A stretch of DNA of 64,000 bases from Corynebacterium vitaeruminis. Lineage in GTDB: Bacteria; Actinomycetota; Actinomycetes; Mycobacteriales; Mycobacteriaceae. Made by a program: the position numbers and the translations under genes. Below, piece after piece: positions 10,048 through 19,700 of the stretch. The notes beneath the pieces were generated by a model. It ran no database searches, was not told the origin of the DNA, and saw nothing but the letters and a program-made list of their open reading frames with translations. The DNA lies in contig NZ_JVVM01000022.1 in assembly GCF_001054325.1 (NCBI RefSeq), positions 248,001 through 312,000 of the forward strand. The letters are read 5' to 3'. Every line of letters starts with the position of its first letter. The stretch's first letter is position 1.

Positions 10048-11259
10048 ATGATTAACCTCGAACTGCCGAAGTTCCTCAAGGCGGGCGCGTCCCAGTCGCA
10101 TCAGGCCGCCGCTGAGATCTTCCGACCGATTTCCCGTAAGTACGATCTCGCTGAGCACGAGTACCCGAAGGAGCTCGACACCCTTGCCTCCATGATGGAC
10201 GGCATGGCAGACGGTGGCCGTGGCTTCTCCGGTGCATCCGGTGGGCGTGGCGACGAAAAGAAGCCGAAGCGCACCGGTGTAAAGAACGGTGGCAACATGG
10301 CTTCGCTGCTCAACGTTATTGAGACCTGCTGGGGTGACGTGGGTCTGACCCTGTCCTTGCCGTACCAGGGTCTGGGTAATGCAGCTATCGCAGCTGTTGC
10401 TACTGATGAGCAGCTGGAGGCTTTCGGCAAGACCTGGGCTTCCATGGCTATTACCGAGCCGTCCTTCGGTTCTGACTCCTCCGCTGTTTCCACCACTGCC
10501 AAGCTCGATGGTGACGAGTACGTCATCAACGGTGAGAAGATTTTCGTTACCGCGGGTGAGCGTTCCGACTCCGTCGTTGTGTGGGCAACCCTGGACAAGT
10601 CCAAGGGTCGTGCTGCCATCAAGTCCTTCCTGGTGAAGAAGGGTACCCCGGGCTTCACCGTTGAGCGCCTGGAGGAAAAGCTCGGTATTCGTTCCTCGGA
10701 TACCGCAGTGCTGCGCCTGGACAACGTCCGCGTTCCGAAGGAGAACCTGCTGGGTTCCCCGGAGATCGACGTTAAGAAGTCCTTCGCCGGCGCAATGGCA
10801 ACCTTCGACAACACTCGTCCGCTGGTTGCTGGTATGGCCATCGGTGTCTCCCGCGCTTCGCTGGAAGAGCTGCGTCGCATCCTCGAAGAAGCTGGCATCG
10901 AGATTGACTACGATGCACCGGCACACACCCAGAGTGCTGCTGCAGCTGAGTACCTGAAGCTGGAGTCCGACTGGGAGGCTGCATACCTCCTGGCTCTGCG
11001 CGCTGCGTGGATGGCTGACAACAAGCAGCCGAACACCCTGGAGGCTTCTGAGTGTAAGGCCAAGGCCGGCCGTGCTGGTACCGAGATCTGCTTGCGTGCC
11101 GTTCAGCTGGCAGGCACCTTCGGTTACTCCGAGCGTAACCTGCTGGAGAAGTGGTCCCGCGACGTCAAGATCCTGGATATCTTCGAGGGAACCCAGCAGA
11201 TTCAGCAGCTGGTTGTTGCTCGCCGCACCCTGGGGCTGTCCTCCAAGGAACTGAAGTAG
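10048..11259 (+). CDS. acyl-CoA dehydrogenase, FadE23-like subunit
   Basis: 403 aa acyl-CoA dehydrogenase with a good AGAGGAAAG ribosome binding site. It has the mid-domain ITEPSFGSDSS, GEKIFVTAGERSD, the linker VRVPKENLLG and the C-terminal ILDIFEGTQQIQQLVVARR with the catalytic-type glutamate. Adjacent, unequal FadE pairs form alpha2beta2 enzymes in mycobacteria, and this pair matches FadE24-FadE23 in order and length. The substrate (fatty acyl versus sterol side chain) cannot be told from sequence. The presence of beta-oxidation-type genes distinguishes this organism from corynebacteria such as C. glutamicum that lack them. Confidence 0.88.
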   Translation: MINLELPKFLKAGASQSHQAAAEIFRPISRKYDLAEHEYPKELDTLASMMDGMADGGRGFSGASGGRGDEKKPKRTGVKNGGNMASLLNVIETCWGDVGLTLSLPYQGLGNAAIAAVATDEQLEAFGKTWASMAITEPSFGSDSSAVSTTAKLDGDEYVINGEKIFVTAGERSDSVVVWATLDKSKGRAAIKSFLVKKGTPGFTVERLEEKLGIRSSDTAVLRLDNVRVPKENLLGSPEIDVKKSFAGAMATFDNTRPLVAGMAIGVSRASLEELRRILEEAGIEIDYDAPAHTQSAAAAEYLKLESDWEAAYLLALRAAWMADNKQPNTLEASECKAKAGRAGTEICLRAVQLAGTFGYSERNLLEKWSRDVKILDIFEGTQQIQQLVVARRTLGLSSKELK

Positions 11260-11324
11260 TCCTTGTCCGCGATAGCAATCGATAGGATGCCTAGATTGCT
11301 GCGCTGGTAACTGTTCAACCGCAG

Positions 11325-11370
11325 ATAGGCGCCCGCACTACCGTTACGGTACTGCGGGCGCCTATTTTTG
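11325..11370 (+). terminator. Rho-independent terminator after the acyl-CoA dehydrogenase pair
   Basis: A long hairpin, ATAGGCGCCCGCA pairing with TGCGGGCGCCTAT and an inner TACCGT/ACGGTA stem, is followed directly by TTTTTG. This closes the fadE-type operon and marks the left edge of the accessory block. Confidence 0.9.
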
Positions 11371-11570
11371 TAGATCAACTGATTCCTAATATTTGAAATG
11401 CGCAAATAAACACTGGGTTAAAAACGTTAAGCTGACAAGCTTCTTCCGCTTAGAAGTGCGTATAAAAACAGAATCACAGCGGGGGGATTGTTCGAATTAC
11501 CGTGTGGATAATCCGGTCCCCGCGGTAAGGTAAGCAAAGAATAAGAGCTCTGTGTGAAAGGAATTCAGCG
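11371..11570 (+). promoter_or_regulatory. intergenic region and likely promoter of accessory block 1
   Basis: Gene-free stretch between the terminator and the first membrane gene. It turns A/T-rich after the terminator and then holds GATAAT (about 11512) within TGTGGATAATCC, an extended -10-like element about 60 bp before the GTG start, and an AAAGGAA ribosome binding site. No clear -35 hexamer was seen. Confidence 0.35.
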
Positions 11571-12518
11571 GTGAATCAGCAGCCACGTCAGGGGGGAAGC
11601 TGGCAGCCACATGGCAATAGCGGTCAAAATGCAGGCTGGGGAAGCGCTCAGCCTAATTCGGGTTGGGGCGGATCTCGGCAATCTCCAGGTGGTGGCACCG
11701 CCACTCCTGGGAACAATGCTCAGTGGGGTGGTCAGGCCGGAGTGAATGCGGGCGTTCCTCATGCTGCTGCACCTCAGGGGGGACCTGCGACGGCAGAACC
11801 TGCAGCCACTAATTCGGCACCAGAAGCTGCGGGGAAGGACAAAAAGAAGACCCGTAAAGCGGGGCCGAAGAAGGCGCCGCTCGCCGGCTGGCCCAACTTC
11901 GCGCAGATAGCGCTTGCTCTTGTTATTGCGGCGCTTGCTCTATTTGCATTTTCCTATTTGCAAGATCTCGTTACGGACTTCGATCGGTTCAGTTCTCTTC
12001 TGGTTTATATCCAGTTTGGTCTCTATCTCGGGCTCGGCCTTGTTTTTGTTTTTATTCGCTGGCTATCTAGCGATACCCGGCCATTTCTGTGGGCGTCGAT
12101 GTTGGCGGTTGTGTGGCTGAGCATATTCTTCTTGCGCATGGATAACCGCCCCTGGATGCTGGGAATCCTGGTGCTCTTGGCGGGAATCGTTTTTCCAATC
12201 GCGCTCTTGTTTATGGGCATCATTGCGGATGCGCGAGGTGAGCGGCTGGGTACTGCCGGAGCCTACTTCCTCTCGTTGTTGTTCCCAATCGCTGTTTTTG
12301 GCTTGTTTGCATTTTTCTATCACTTAGCCACAGGCGGGCAGTCAGGTGGTCAGGAAATCCGCGTTCCTTGGGTTGCACCTTGGTATCTCACGCCGAACCT
12401 TCATCTAGCTTTCATGCAAATACTGGGGAAGTTTCCTATTGGTCAATTCCTTGCATTCATCTTTGTAGTGTCTTGCTACCTTCCAATCGCGAGCCGACGG
12501 AGTGCCTCCAATGACTAA
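11571..12518 (+). CDS. multi-spanning membrane protein with Gly/Trp-rich N-terminal tail
   Basis: 315 aa; GTG start after AAAGGAA. The first 100 residues are low-complexity and rich in Gly, Gln, Asn, Ser and regularly spaced Trp (GSWQPHG, NAGWGS, NSGWGGS, NAQWGGQ), then a basic stretch (KDKKKTRKAGPKKAP) leads into five or six hydrophobic segments from about residue 105 to the end. The basic stretch before the first helix implies that the tail is cytoplasmic. I do not recognise a family. It is the first gene of a + strand run; the next start overlaps its stop codon by 8 bp, so they are cotranslated. The Trp-rich tail resembles the C-terminus of the VWA protein four genes on. Confidence 0.75.
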   Translation: MNQQPRQGGSWQPHGNSGQNAGWGSAQPNSGWGGSRQSPGGGTATPGNNAQWGGQAGVNAGVPHAAAPQGGPATAEPAATNSAPEAAGKDKKKTRKAGPKKAPLAGWPNFAQIALALVIAALALFAFSYLQDLVTDFDRFSSLLVYIQFGLYLGLGLVFVFIRWLSSDTRPFLWASMLAVVWLSIFFLRMDNRPWMLGILVLLAGIVFPIALLFMGIIADARGERLGTAGAYFLSLLFPIAVFGLFAFFYHLATGGQSGGQEIRVPWVAPWYLTPNLHLAFMQILGKFPIGQFLAFIFVVSCYLPIASRRSASND

Positions 12519-13113
12519 TCAGAACCAGAATGTTGAGACAACATCAGCTTCGGTGGCCGCGAAGTCTGAAGTAATGCCAAGGCTTGTGCTTCTGTTTATC
12601 GCACTCGTGATTGGTGCGATTGTTGCATTTTCCTTTGGCCACGCTGTCAATGTCTACGGCTATCGCATGGAACAGAGCGCCATCAAGCTTCAGGGAAATC
12701 CAGAGCAGTTTGAAAAGACTGATGGTGGAAAGCTCAGCGTTACCACTGATCTTAAGGAAGTTTCGTATTCATTGACCGATGATCTCGAAGCCGAGACTTT
12801 TAAAGAGTTGGAAAACTCGAAGCCGGAATTCTATTTAAGGTTTAACTTCACTGAGGAAGAGCTGACGAAATCTCATTCCTATAGCTACTGGCGTTTGGCG
12901 ACAGAAGACGGCAAGTGCGAGCGAATTCTTCTCGACGGAAACCCCGTATCCCCGGAGAAAGATAGTCCCAGTGCTGAACCGGCAGAAGAAATTGCTGCAA
13001 AAAGGGAAAATAGAGAACCCGTTGTGGTGTGTAACTACCCGATTGATTTCGACGACTACTTCACATGGAAGATCACCAAGCCCGAAGAGCAGAAGGACTG
13101 GACCAACAAATAA
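12511..13113 (+). CDS. single-pass membrane protein with extracytoplasmic domain
   Basis: 200 aa from the ATG at 12511, which has GACGGAG at 8 bp and overlaps the previous stop. One transmembrane segment (LVLLFIALVIGAIVAFSFG) lies near residue 25, followed by an outside domain of about 150 residues containing a pair of cysteines (DGKCERILL and VVCNYPIDF) that could form a disulphide. No known family is recognised. Position and overlap show it belongs with the membrane proteins on either side. Confidence 0.7.
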   Translation: MTNQNQNVETTSASVAAKSEVMPRLVLLFIALVIGAIVAFSFGHAVNVYGYRMEQSAIKLQGNPEQFEKTDGGKLSVTTDLKEVSYSLTDDLEAETFKELENSKPEFYLRFNFTEEELTKSHSYSYWRLATEDGKCERILLDGNPVSPEKDSPSAEPAEEIAAKRENREPVVVCNYPIDFDDYFTWKITKPEEQKDWTNK

Positions 13114-13177
13114 CCACCGCCGAGCGTAAACGGTAGTGAGCAAAAGGCGATTGGAATAAGGACACAGGTTTTCAGAT

Positions 13178-13885
13178 ATGACTAATGGATTTGGCTCAGG
13201 TGGATTTGGTTCCCAAGGGGATTCCGGTCAGAGCAACTCGGGCTTCGGAGCCCAAGCAGGCTCTGGTGGATGGGGTGCTGCTCCCTCTGAAAATGACAAC
13301 AACGGCAATGCTGGCGGATTTGGGTCTGGCGATAGCTCGTTCGGTCAGTCATCAGGATCATTTGGGCAGGCACCGAACTCGTTTGGGCAAACTCCGAATT
13401 CTTTTGGTGGAGGCTCCGGCTTCGGTCAGAGCGGTTTTGGCCAGAATAGTTTTGATACCGATGCCCCGACCTCTGCGTTCGCGCCTCAGGGAGATTCGGC
13501 TAATGCTGGTCAAGTGGATACAGGTGCTGGCGCTAGTACCGGTCCGCTGAAGTTCGGCACCGGTCCCTGGCACTGGGTGGCCACCGCTATCGGGTGCGCA
13601 GCCGTTGGCCTGATTCTCGGTATTGTCGCCTACTTCACCGCGTCGTCGGCAAGCTCTTTCACCAGCACGACGTTTAAGGCGATGGCCTTCGTCGGCTGGG
13701 TGATTGGTGGCATCCTGACCTTTATTTTCCTGGGTCTTCATGTAGTGGAGGACAACAAGCGGCGCGCGAGCGGCCCGTATATCGAAAATGCAACGCAGGT
13801 GTTGCTCTACCGCGTGGCAGCGTGTGTCGGCCTTATCGCCATTGTCGTAACAGCAATTGAAATTGCCCTGGTCTTTGCAAAATAG
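13178..13885 (+). CDS. membrane protein with FG-rich low-complexity tail
   Basis: 235 aa. Residues 2 to about 120 are a striking Gly/Phe/Ser/Gln/Asn repeat region with many FG and FGQ units (GFGSGGFGSQG, SSFGQSSGSFGQAPNSFGQT, SGFGQSGFGQNSF), reminiscent of nucleoporin FG tails and prion-like domains. Three hydrophobic segments follow between about residues 128 and 235 (VATAIGCAAVGLILGIVAYF, AFVGWVIGGILTFIFLGL, VAACVGLIAIVVTAIEIALV). The tail is probably cytoplasmic. The family is unknown to me. It ends 10 bp before the VWA gene start. Confidence 0.72.
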   Translation: MTNGFGSGGFGSQGDSGQSNSGFGAQAGSGGWGAAPSENDNNGNAGGFGSGDSSFGQSSGSFGQAPNSFGQTPNSFGGGSGFGQSGFGQNSFDTDAPTSAFAPQGDSANAGQVDTGAGASTGPLKFGTGPWHWVATAIGCAAVGLILGIVAYFTASSASSFTSTTFKAMAFVGWVIGGILTFIFLGLHVVEDNKRRASGPYIENATQVLLYRVAACVGLIAIVVTAIEIALVFAK

Positions 13886-13895
13886 GAATTCGTTG

Positions 13896-16664
13896 ATGTC
13901 TAAAACTTTTTATAAGAAGGCTTTTGCCACTGGCGTTCTGGCATCTACGGCCATTGTGTCCTCGAGCCTCGGTACCTTTGCCAATGCACAGGAGAACCCG
14001 GACACGAATCAGAACGCAGCTCAGCGTCTGGCCGCGTGTATCCAGGGTTCGAAAAGCGCTGACATTTTGCTTGTAATCGACGAGACCGGATCACTCGTTG
14101 GTAAGGGGTCTAACCCTCAGGCGACCGACGCTGAAGGAAAACGTGTCGATGCAGCGATGAACTTTGCGCGTGAGATGGCTCGCTACGCCGATGACAACAA
14201 GGCCGCAATTAATATCAAACTCGGTGGCTTTGCTGACGACTACCTACCTCACGGTGGTTGGCAGAAGCTCGCGATTGATGGAAACGGCACGAACGTAGAC
14301 CGTGATATCGAAGCGTTTAAGGACCGCACGGACGGCGAGTATACCGACTACGCCAAGGGTTTGGATGGCGCTGCCGAAGCCGTAAGCGATGGCACATCAG
14401 ACTGTAAGGCGATTCTATTTTTCAGTGATGGTTTCCCCACACGTGAAGCCGGTGGCGCTGAGGCTGTAATGCAGGATGTCTGCCGACCAGAAGGCGCTGT
14501 TGGACGTCTGCGTGCAGCCGATACGTTGATTTTCACAGTCGGCTTGGCACCGGAGAAGTCCGCAACGGACACTCCTGATTTGCGCCGCATTTCTGAGGGG
14601 GATTGCTCGGACAGCGCCCCGAGTGGTCAGCACTTGTTCGCCAACAACCCCGGTGAACTTATGGCAGCCTTCCGTCAAATGGTTCCCGACGGTGGATCTG
14701 TTGAAGCTGAGCGCGGTTTGACCGAAAAGCAGGATTTTACGCTCGACAATTCGATTGACAATGTTCGCATCAGCGCGCAGCCGGATTCTGCAGTCGAGGG
14801 AGCTGACAAGCTGACTCCAGTTCTCACAGGTCCCGATGGGCAAGAGGTTGAACTCAAGCCCGGCGCCCAGACAGTCGCGGGCAACGAAGTCAATGTCGTC
14901 GAAAACGCCAACGTCCCGGGTGGCTATGACATCGATTTAGCCAAGGGCGGTGACGAGTGGGCTGGGCAGTGGAACTTTGGGTACAAGCCACAAGAGTCGT
15001 CGGAAGGCAAGTACCACGTCAAAATGACGATTGAGCCTGGTCTTTCCATCGCGGTTGATGGCAGCGATGATAGTCCGGCGCTATCGCTGAAGTCCGATCA
15101 GCCGCTGGCTGTCAGCTTGTTGAACAAGGAAGGCCAGCAGCACGGCCTTGAAGGCACCGCGGATTTGGCCGCTGAAATCGTTGGTGAAGACGGTACAACC
15201 GTTCCACTGGGTAACCACGACATCCACACCGGCCGAGTTGAGATCCCACTGCAGGATATCGACGATGCCGTGCGGGGCACGCTGCGTCTTAGTGCCACGA
15301 TTGCCACTAAGCCCTCTGGTGATGGGCCTGGTACGCAGCTAAAGCCAATCGTCTATGAAAAGCCGATTTCTGTCGTGCCGGCCAATGCGCCAAACATCCC
15401 GGGTTCCGCGATCTTGAATATGAAGGGCACCGAAGGCAGCTTTGAGATTCCTGTTACGGGGCCGGGTGAGGTCTGGATTGAGCCCGGCGCAATCGACACC
15501 AACGGCACCCAGATTAACTACTCGGCAAATCACGATTCCGCGAGCCCGCTGAAGCTCGGCAAGGGTGAAACAGGAAAGATTCTGGTCACCACCAAGGTCG
15601 ACAAGGCCGTCGATGCCCCGATTAATGGAGCATCCGTGCCGGTCGCTTTCAAGGATGCCGACGGCAAGGAAGGATCCCCAGCGCAGGTTGCTGTGAACGG
15701 TTCTGTCAACGCGCCGGTTAACAAGGTCGTTTTCGGCACCACACTCGTTATAGTGCTGCTACTCGGCCTGCTTATCCCCATTGGTTTGCTCTACCTGATC
15801 CGCTTCCTGACCGGTAAGATTCCGACAAATCCGGGACTTCACGTACTGCGTATTCCAGTGTCTGCGCGCGACTCGCAGCTGCTGCGACAGGACACCGGAC
15901 GTGAGTTCGACGTTGATTACCAGAATGATTTCATCAACGCTGTGCGCACTAAGTCGACGGGCAAGTCCCTTGATGCCGCAGGTCTGCCAATCAAGGTACG
16001 TACCGGATGGAACCCGCTGGCACCGGTGCAGGCAGTTGTCGATGCTGAAGCAAGTGTCAGCGATGACGGCAAACAGGTCGGCCGCCGAGCCTCCCTGCCA
16101 CTGGCCGTCCACAACCGCTGGTTCGCATATGTGGATCAGAATAACCCGGCAGATCAGGCCATCATTCTGCTGTGTGATGAGAGCATGTCGCCCGAGCATC
16201 TCGCCACCGTGGTCGAAGAAATCCAGAGCAAGGGCGCGAGCCGTATTACCAAGCTCGCGCAACAGGTTGGCGAGCAGGGTGCGCCGTCATCAAGCACTGG
16301 CGGTGCGCCGGGGGCTGCCGCGTCTGGCTTTGCGACGGCCCCTGGAGCGTCCGCTGCCCCGGAACAAAATAACGGCGGTTGGGGTCAGACCCCTGTACCT
16401 GAGGCACCGAGCCAGCAGGATTCCGGTTGGGGTGCGCCTGCTAACGGAGCCAGCAACGGATCCGATACCGGGTTTGGTTGGGGACAGGCCGATGGACAGG
16501 TTTCCGATAACAGCGACGACACGTCCACACAGGCGTGGGGCGCAGTAGGTGATTCGGGGAATAACTCCGCGTCCGGTGGCTGGGACCAGACCTCCGGTGG
16601 TGGCTGGTCTGACTCCGGCTGGGGAACCGATCAGCAGGACAATAATGGCGGATTTAACCGCTAG
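13896..16664 (+). CDS. secreted-side VWA-domain protein with TM anchor and Trp-rich cytoplasmic tail
   Basis: 922 aa from the ATG at 13896 (AGGA at 8 bp); the earlier in-frame ATG-like start at 13857 would lie inside the previous gene. A signal peptide (ends near FANAQEN) is followed by a von Willebrand A domain with metal site DETGS at residues 62-66, a DxTxS variant of the usual DxSxS, and FFSDGFP downstream. Several beta-rich segments follow up to one transmembrane helix near residues 611-638, then about 180 residues of folded cytoplasmic domain and a 100-residue disordered tail with repeated GW and WG units (NNGGWGQTP, DSGWGAPA, GFGWGQAD, GGWDQTSGGGWSDSGWG). It could sense an outside ligand and pass a signal to the tubulin-like and GTPase proteins encoded next; this role is inference. 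Confidence 0.82.
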   Translation: MSKTFYKKAFATGVLASTAIVSSSLGTFANAQENPDTNQNAAQRLAACIQGSKSADILLVIDETGSLVGKGSNPQATDAEGKRVDAAMNFAREMARYADDNKAAINIKLGGFADDYLPHGGWQKLAIDGNGTNVDRDIEAFKDRTDGEYTDYAKGLDGAAEAVSDGTSDCKAILFFSDGFPTREAGGAEAVMQDVCRPEGAVGRLRAADTLIFTVGLAPEKSATDTPDLRRISEGDCSDSAPSGQHLFANNPGELMAAFRQMVPDGGSVEAERGLTEKQDFTLDNSIDNVRISAQPDSAVEGADKLTPVLTGPDGQEVELKPGAQTVAGNEVNVVENANVPGGYDIDLAKGGDEWAGQWNFGYKPQESSEGKYHVKMTIEPGLSIAVDGSDDSPALSLKSDQPLAVSLLNKEGQQHGLEGTADLAAEIVGEDGTTVPLGNHDIHTGRVEIPLQDIDDAVRGTLRLSATIATKPSGDGPGTQLKPIVYEKPISVVPANAPNIPGSAILNMKGTEGSFEIPVTGPGEVWIEPGAIDTNGTQINYSANHDSASPLKLGKGETGKILVTTKVDKAVDAPINGASVPVAFKDADGKEGSPAQVAVNGSVNAPVNKVVFGTTLVIVLLLGLLIPIGLLYLIRFLTGKIPTNPGLHVLRIPVSARDSQLLRQDTGREFDVDYQNDFINAVRTKSTGKSLDAAGLPIKVRTGWNPLAPVQAVVDAEASVSDDGKQVGRRASLPLAVHNRWFAYVDQNNPADQAIILLCDESMSPEHLATVVEEIQSKGASRITKLAQQVGEQGAPSSSTGGAPGAAASGFATAPGASAAPEQNNGGWGQTPVPEAPSQQDSGWGAPANGASNGSDTGFGWGQADGQVSDNSDDTSTQAWGAVGDSGNNSASGGWDQTSGGGWSDSGWGTDQQDNNGGFNR

Positions 16665-16711
16665 ACGTCGCAATCACGACTAATACAGATAGAACTGAAA
16701 GGCTCATTCTT

Positions 16712-19700
16712 ATGAAGAAGTTTCTGATCGTCGGCTGTGGCGGATCTGGCGCCAAGACGCAGGCCTACATGATTGACCAGCTGAAGGCATACCTCCGCCG
16801 AGTCGACCCAGAAATCGACCGACTGCCGGCAGCGTGGCAGTTTGTTTCCATCGACTCTCCGCTGGAGGCGGAGAAGTACGACGTGCCAAACGTCAAGCAG
16901 AGCGGCGGCAGCTACATCTCGGTTGGTAATCGCCAGCACTACAACGAGTTCGACACAGGCCTGTCCCGCAAACTCGGTCAAGCTGGTGCCTTGGGAGAGA
17001 TCGCTACGTGGGCTGACCGCAACCCACGTACCCGCAATACACCGATTTCTGATGGTGCTGGCCAGTACCGTGCCATTGGTCGCATGCTCGCCATTAATTC
17101 CTTCAAGGAAGTGCGCGATGGCCTTGAGGCTGCCGTGCAGACCCTAAACAAGGTTGAGACCAACTCTGAACTCAACGAACTGAACACTAAGGTCACCGGC
17201 CAGTACCAGGACGCTACGAAGGAAACTCCGCTGGTCTTTGTGATTAGCTCCATGGCCGGCGGCACCGGCGCTTCGATGGCATTCGATGTCTGCCGCCTCC
17301 TGAGCAGCATCGACGGTGTGCAATCCGGCAAGACTGCCGTGTTTATGTTCACCCCGGAGGTCTTTGAAGCTGTTAACGCGGACAAGATGACCGGTACTCG
17401 CGGCAATGCGCTTGCAATGTTTGGCGAGGCCTTTGCAGCGCAGGCTGGCACCGCGGTTGAGCACGACCAGCGGTTGCTGCAGGCGATGGGAATTTCCGGC
17501 CACTCGGATACCGCTACTTTCAACCGTCTGTTCCCGATTGGTGCCCGCGCGGGTGCGCAGAAGTCCCTGTTCGGTGATGGCAGCCCGGGGGATATTTACC
17601 GTGGTCTGGCACGATCGCTGGCAGCTTTGATGACCTCGGATGCAGCCTCAAACAGCTTCGTCCAGTATGACCTGGGCAATACCGGTGTGGAGGCGGGCGA
17701 CCGTTCTCTGCTGGGTTGGGGTTCTAGCGATGAGACTAAGTGGGAGCTCATTCCGTGGGGTTCCATGGGCTTTGCAGAGCTCAGCATGGGCCGCGACCGT
17801 TTCGCTGAATACTCAGCGCAGCGTCTTTCTCGCACGGTGTTTGACCACCTTCTGGAGGGGCACTTTGACAAGAGTGACCCCGCCACCGCATCGGAGCAGC
17901 TCGAACGCCGCATCCATGAGCGACAGGCACAGTTCTTCCACGAATGCTGGCTGCCGTCGGCACCGAACAGCGGGGCAGTCCAGCAGTGGATTCCACAACT
18001 ATTTGGTGCACCCACCCGCAATGTGACACAGCAGGCGAAGGGCCTACTGCACTCTCGAATTCCGGCCGCTGATGGCATGAAGTCGGCCGAGTGGGCATCG
18101 CTGGTGCGTCAGCGTCTCGCGCAGTCTGCGGGCGAGGTTCATCACACGATTGATCGCGCTGCCTCGGTAGCCGTCTTTGAGTTCTCCAACCCATTTGCGG
18201 ACAACCTCCTGCGTACTCTGGAAAAGGATCTGTCCAAATACGGTCTGGCCTATGCAGAAGCGCTGATTAAGAACGTTAACCTCCTGCTCAAGGACGGTTT
18301 GATTAACGCACTGCGACAGCTTGGACAAGCCGCTAACTCGCACAACCCGGTAGCTCCGACTCCACAACTGGAGCAGCTCCTGGCACCGCTGAACGGCCGC
18401 GGTAGTGTGAATAACTCGGTTCAGATTTCCGACCAGATTATTCAGAGCTTCGAGCCGCTGCTTCAGCAGCACTTCTGGATGTGCGTCGCTGCACGTCTTG
18501 CCCCTGTGTTGGAGGACTTCCGCAACAACTTCCTGATGCCGCTGTCTCGTCAGCTGGAAAACGTGCATCAGGATCTCGAAGCCAAGGCCAAAGACAAGCC
18601 GACGTCCACCAAGCTTGCTGATGTCACCACCGATGAGCCCACACTTTGGCCTTCAGACGGTGACGAGTTGGTTGCTGACCGCTTCTTCGAATCGAAGAAT
18701 GTCAAGCTAATTACCAAGGTCGAGGAGTTCCCACGCGACTACGAGGCACACCTGACCAAAACCATGTCGGATACTGACGGCCAGCAGCTCAACCTGCAGC
18801 AGGCAACTCAGGCAGCTATTCGCGAAATCATCCTCGGCATGTGGGAAACCACCGGTGGTCACAAGGCTCCGGAGGATACCTTGGCTGCAAAGCTTCCCGA
18901 GCGCTCGGACTTCATTGGTAACCGTGCGGGTTGGGTCGCTCGCGACCTGCTCGATGACCCACTGGGGCGCGTCGAAAAGCGTGACCCGCGCCCAGGCGCA
19001 TTCGAAGTGAAACTGCGCCCGACAGACTTGCTGGAGCGCTCCCGTCAGTGGCTGGCGCGCCCGGGTGAGCCGTTTGAGCAGTTCATCAGCATGGGCCTGC
19101 GTCACTACCTCAGTCGTGAACTGGCCCCGAATGACACCGTGTACAACGAGCGTCTGTCGCGCCTGCGCACGGCATTTTATGAGTGCCTGACGCTGGCTCT
19201 GCCGCTGGCGTCAATCAGCAAGGAAATGCTAGGACGCGTCTACGGCAACTCCAACGAGGTCTACAACTTCAAGTTCTCGGAAATTCCGTTCAACGGACTG
19301 GAAGCCAAGGATGCCCTGTTGGGTACACTCACGTCGTCGTCGAGCATTAGCCAGACGTCTCAGGGGGAGTTCGAAAAGTCGCTCAACACTGCTGATCACC
19401 TGCAGTCCTTTACTGTTTTCGGCGCGTACCCGAACTACTCGCCAATCGTGTTTAGCTCGCTGTTCCCAGCGATTGGTAAGCAGATCAATAGTCTGCGCGG
19501 ACAACTCGACGAATTCTGGACACTGCGTCGTGCCCGCCCACTAGCAGCTGCATTGCCCATGTCCCGCGAGGAGCGTCGGACAATGATCGGCGGCTGGTTT
19601 ATCGGACAGATTACCGGAAAGATTTACATCCGCGGCGCAAACGAGCCTGACGGTCTCGCATACATCTACTCGGACAAGAAAAACACATGGCTTCCGTTTG

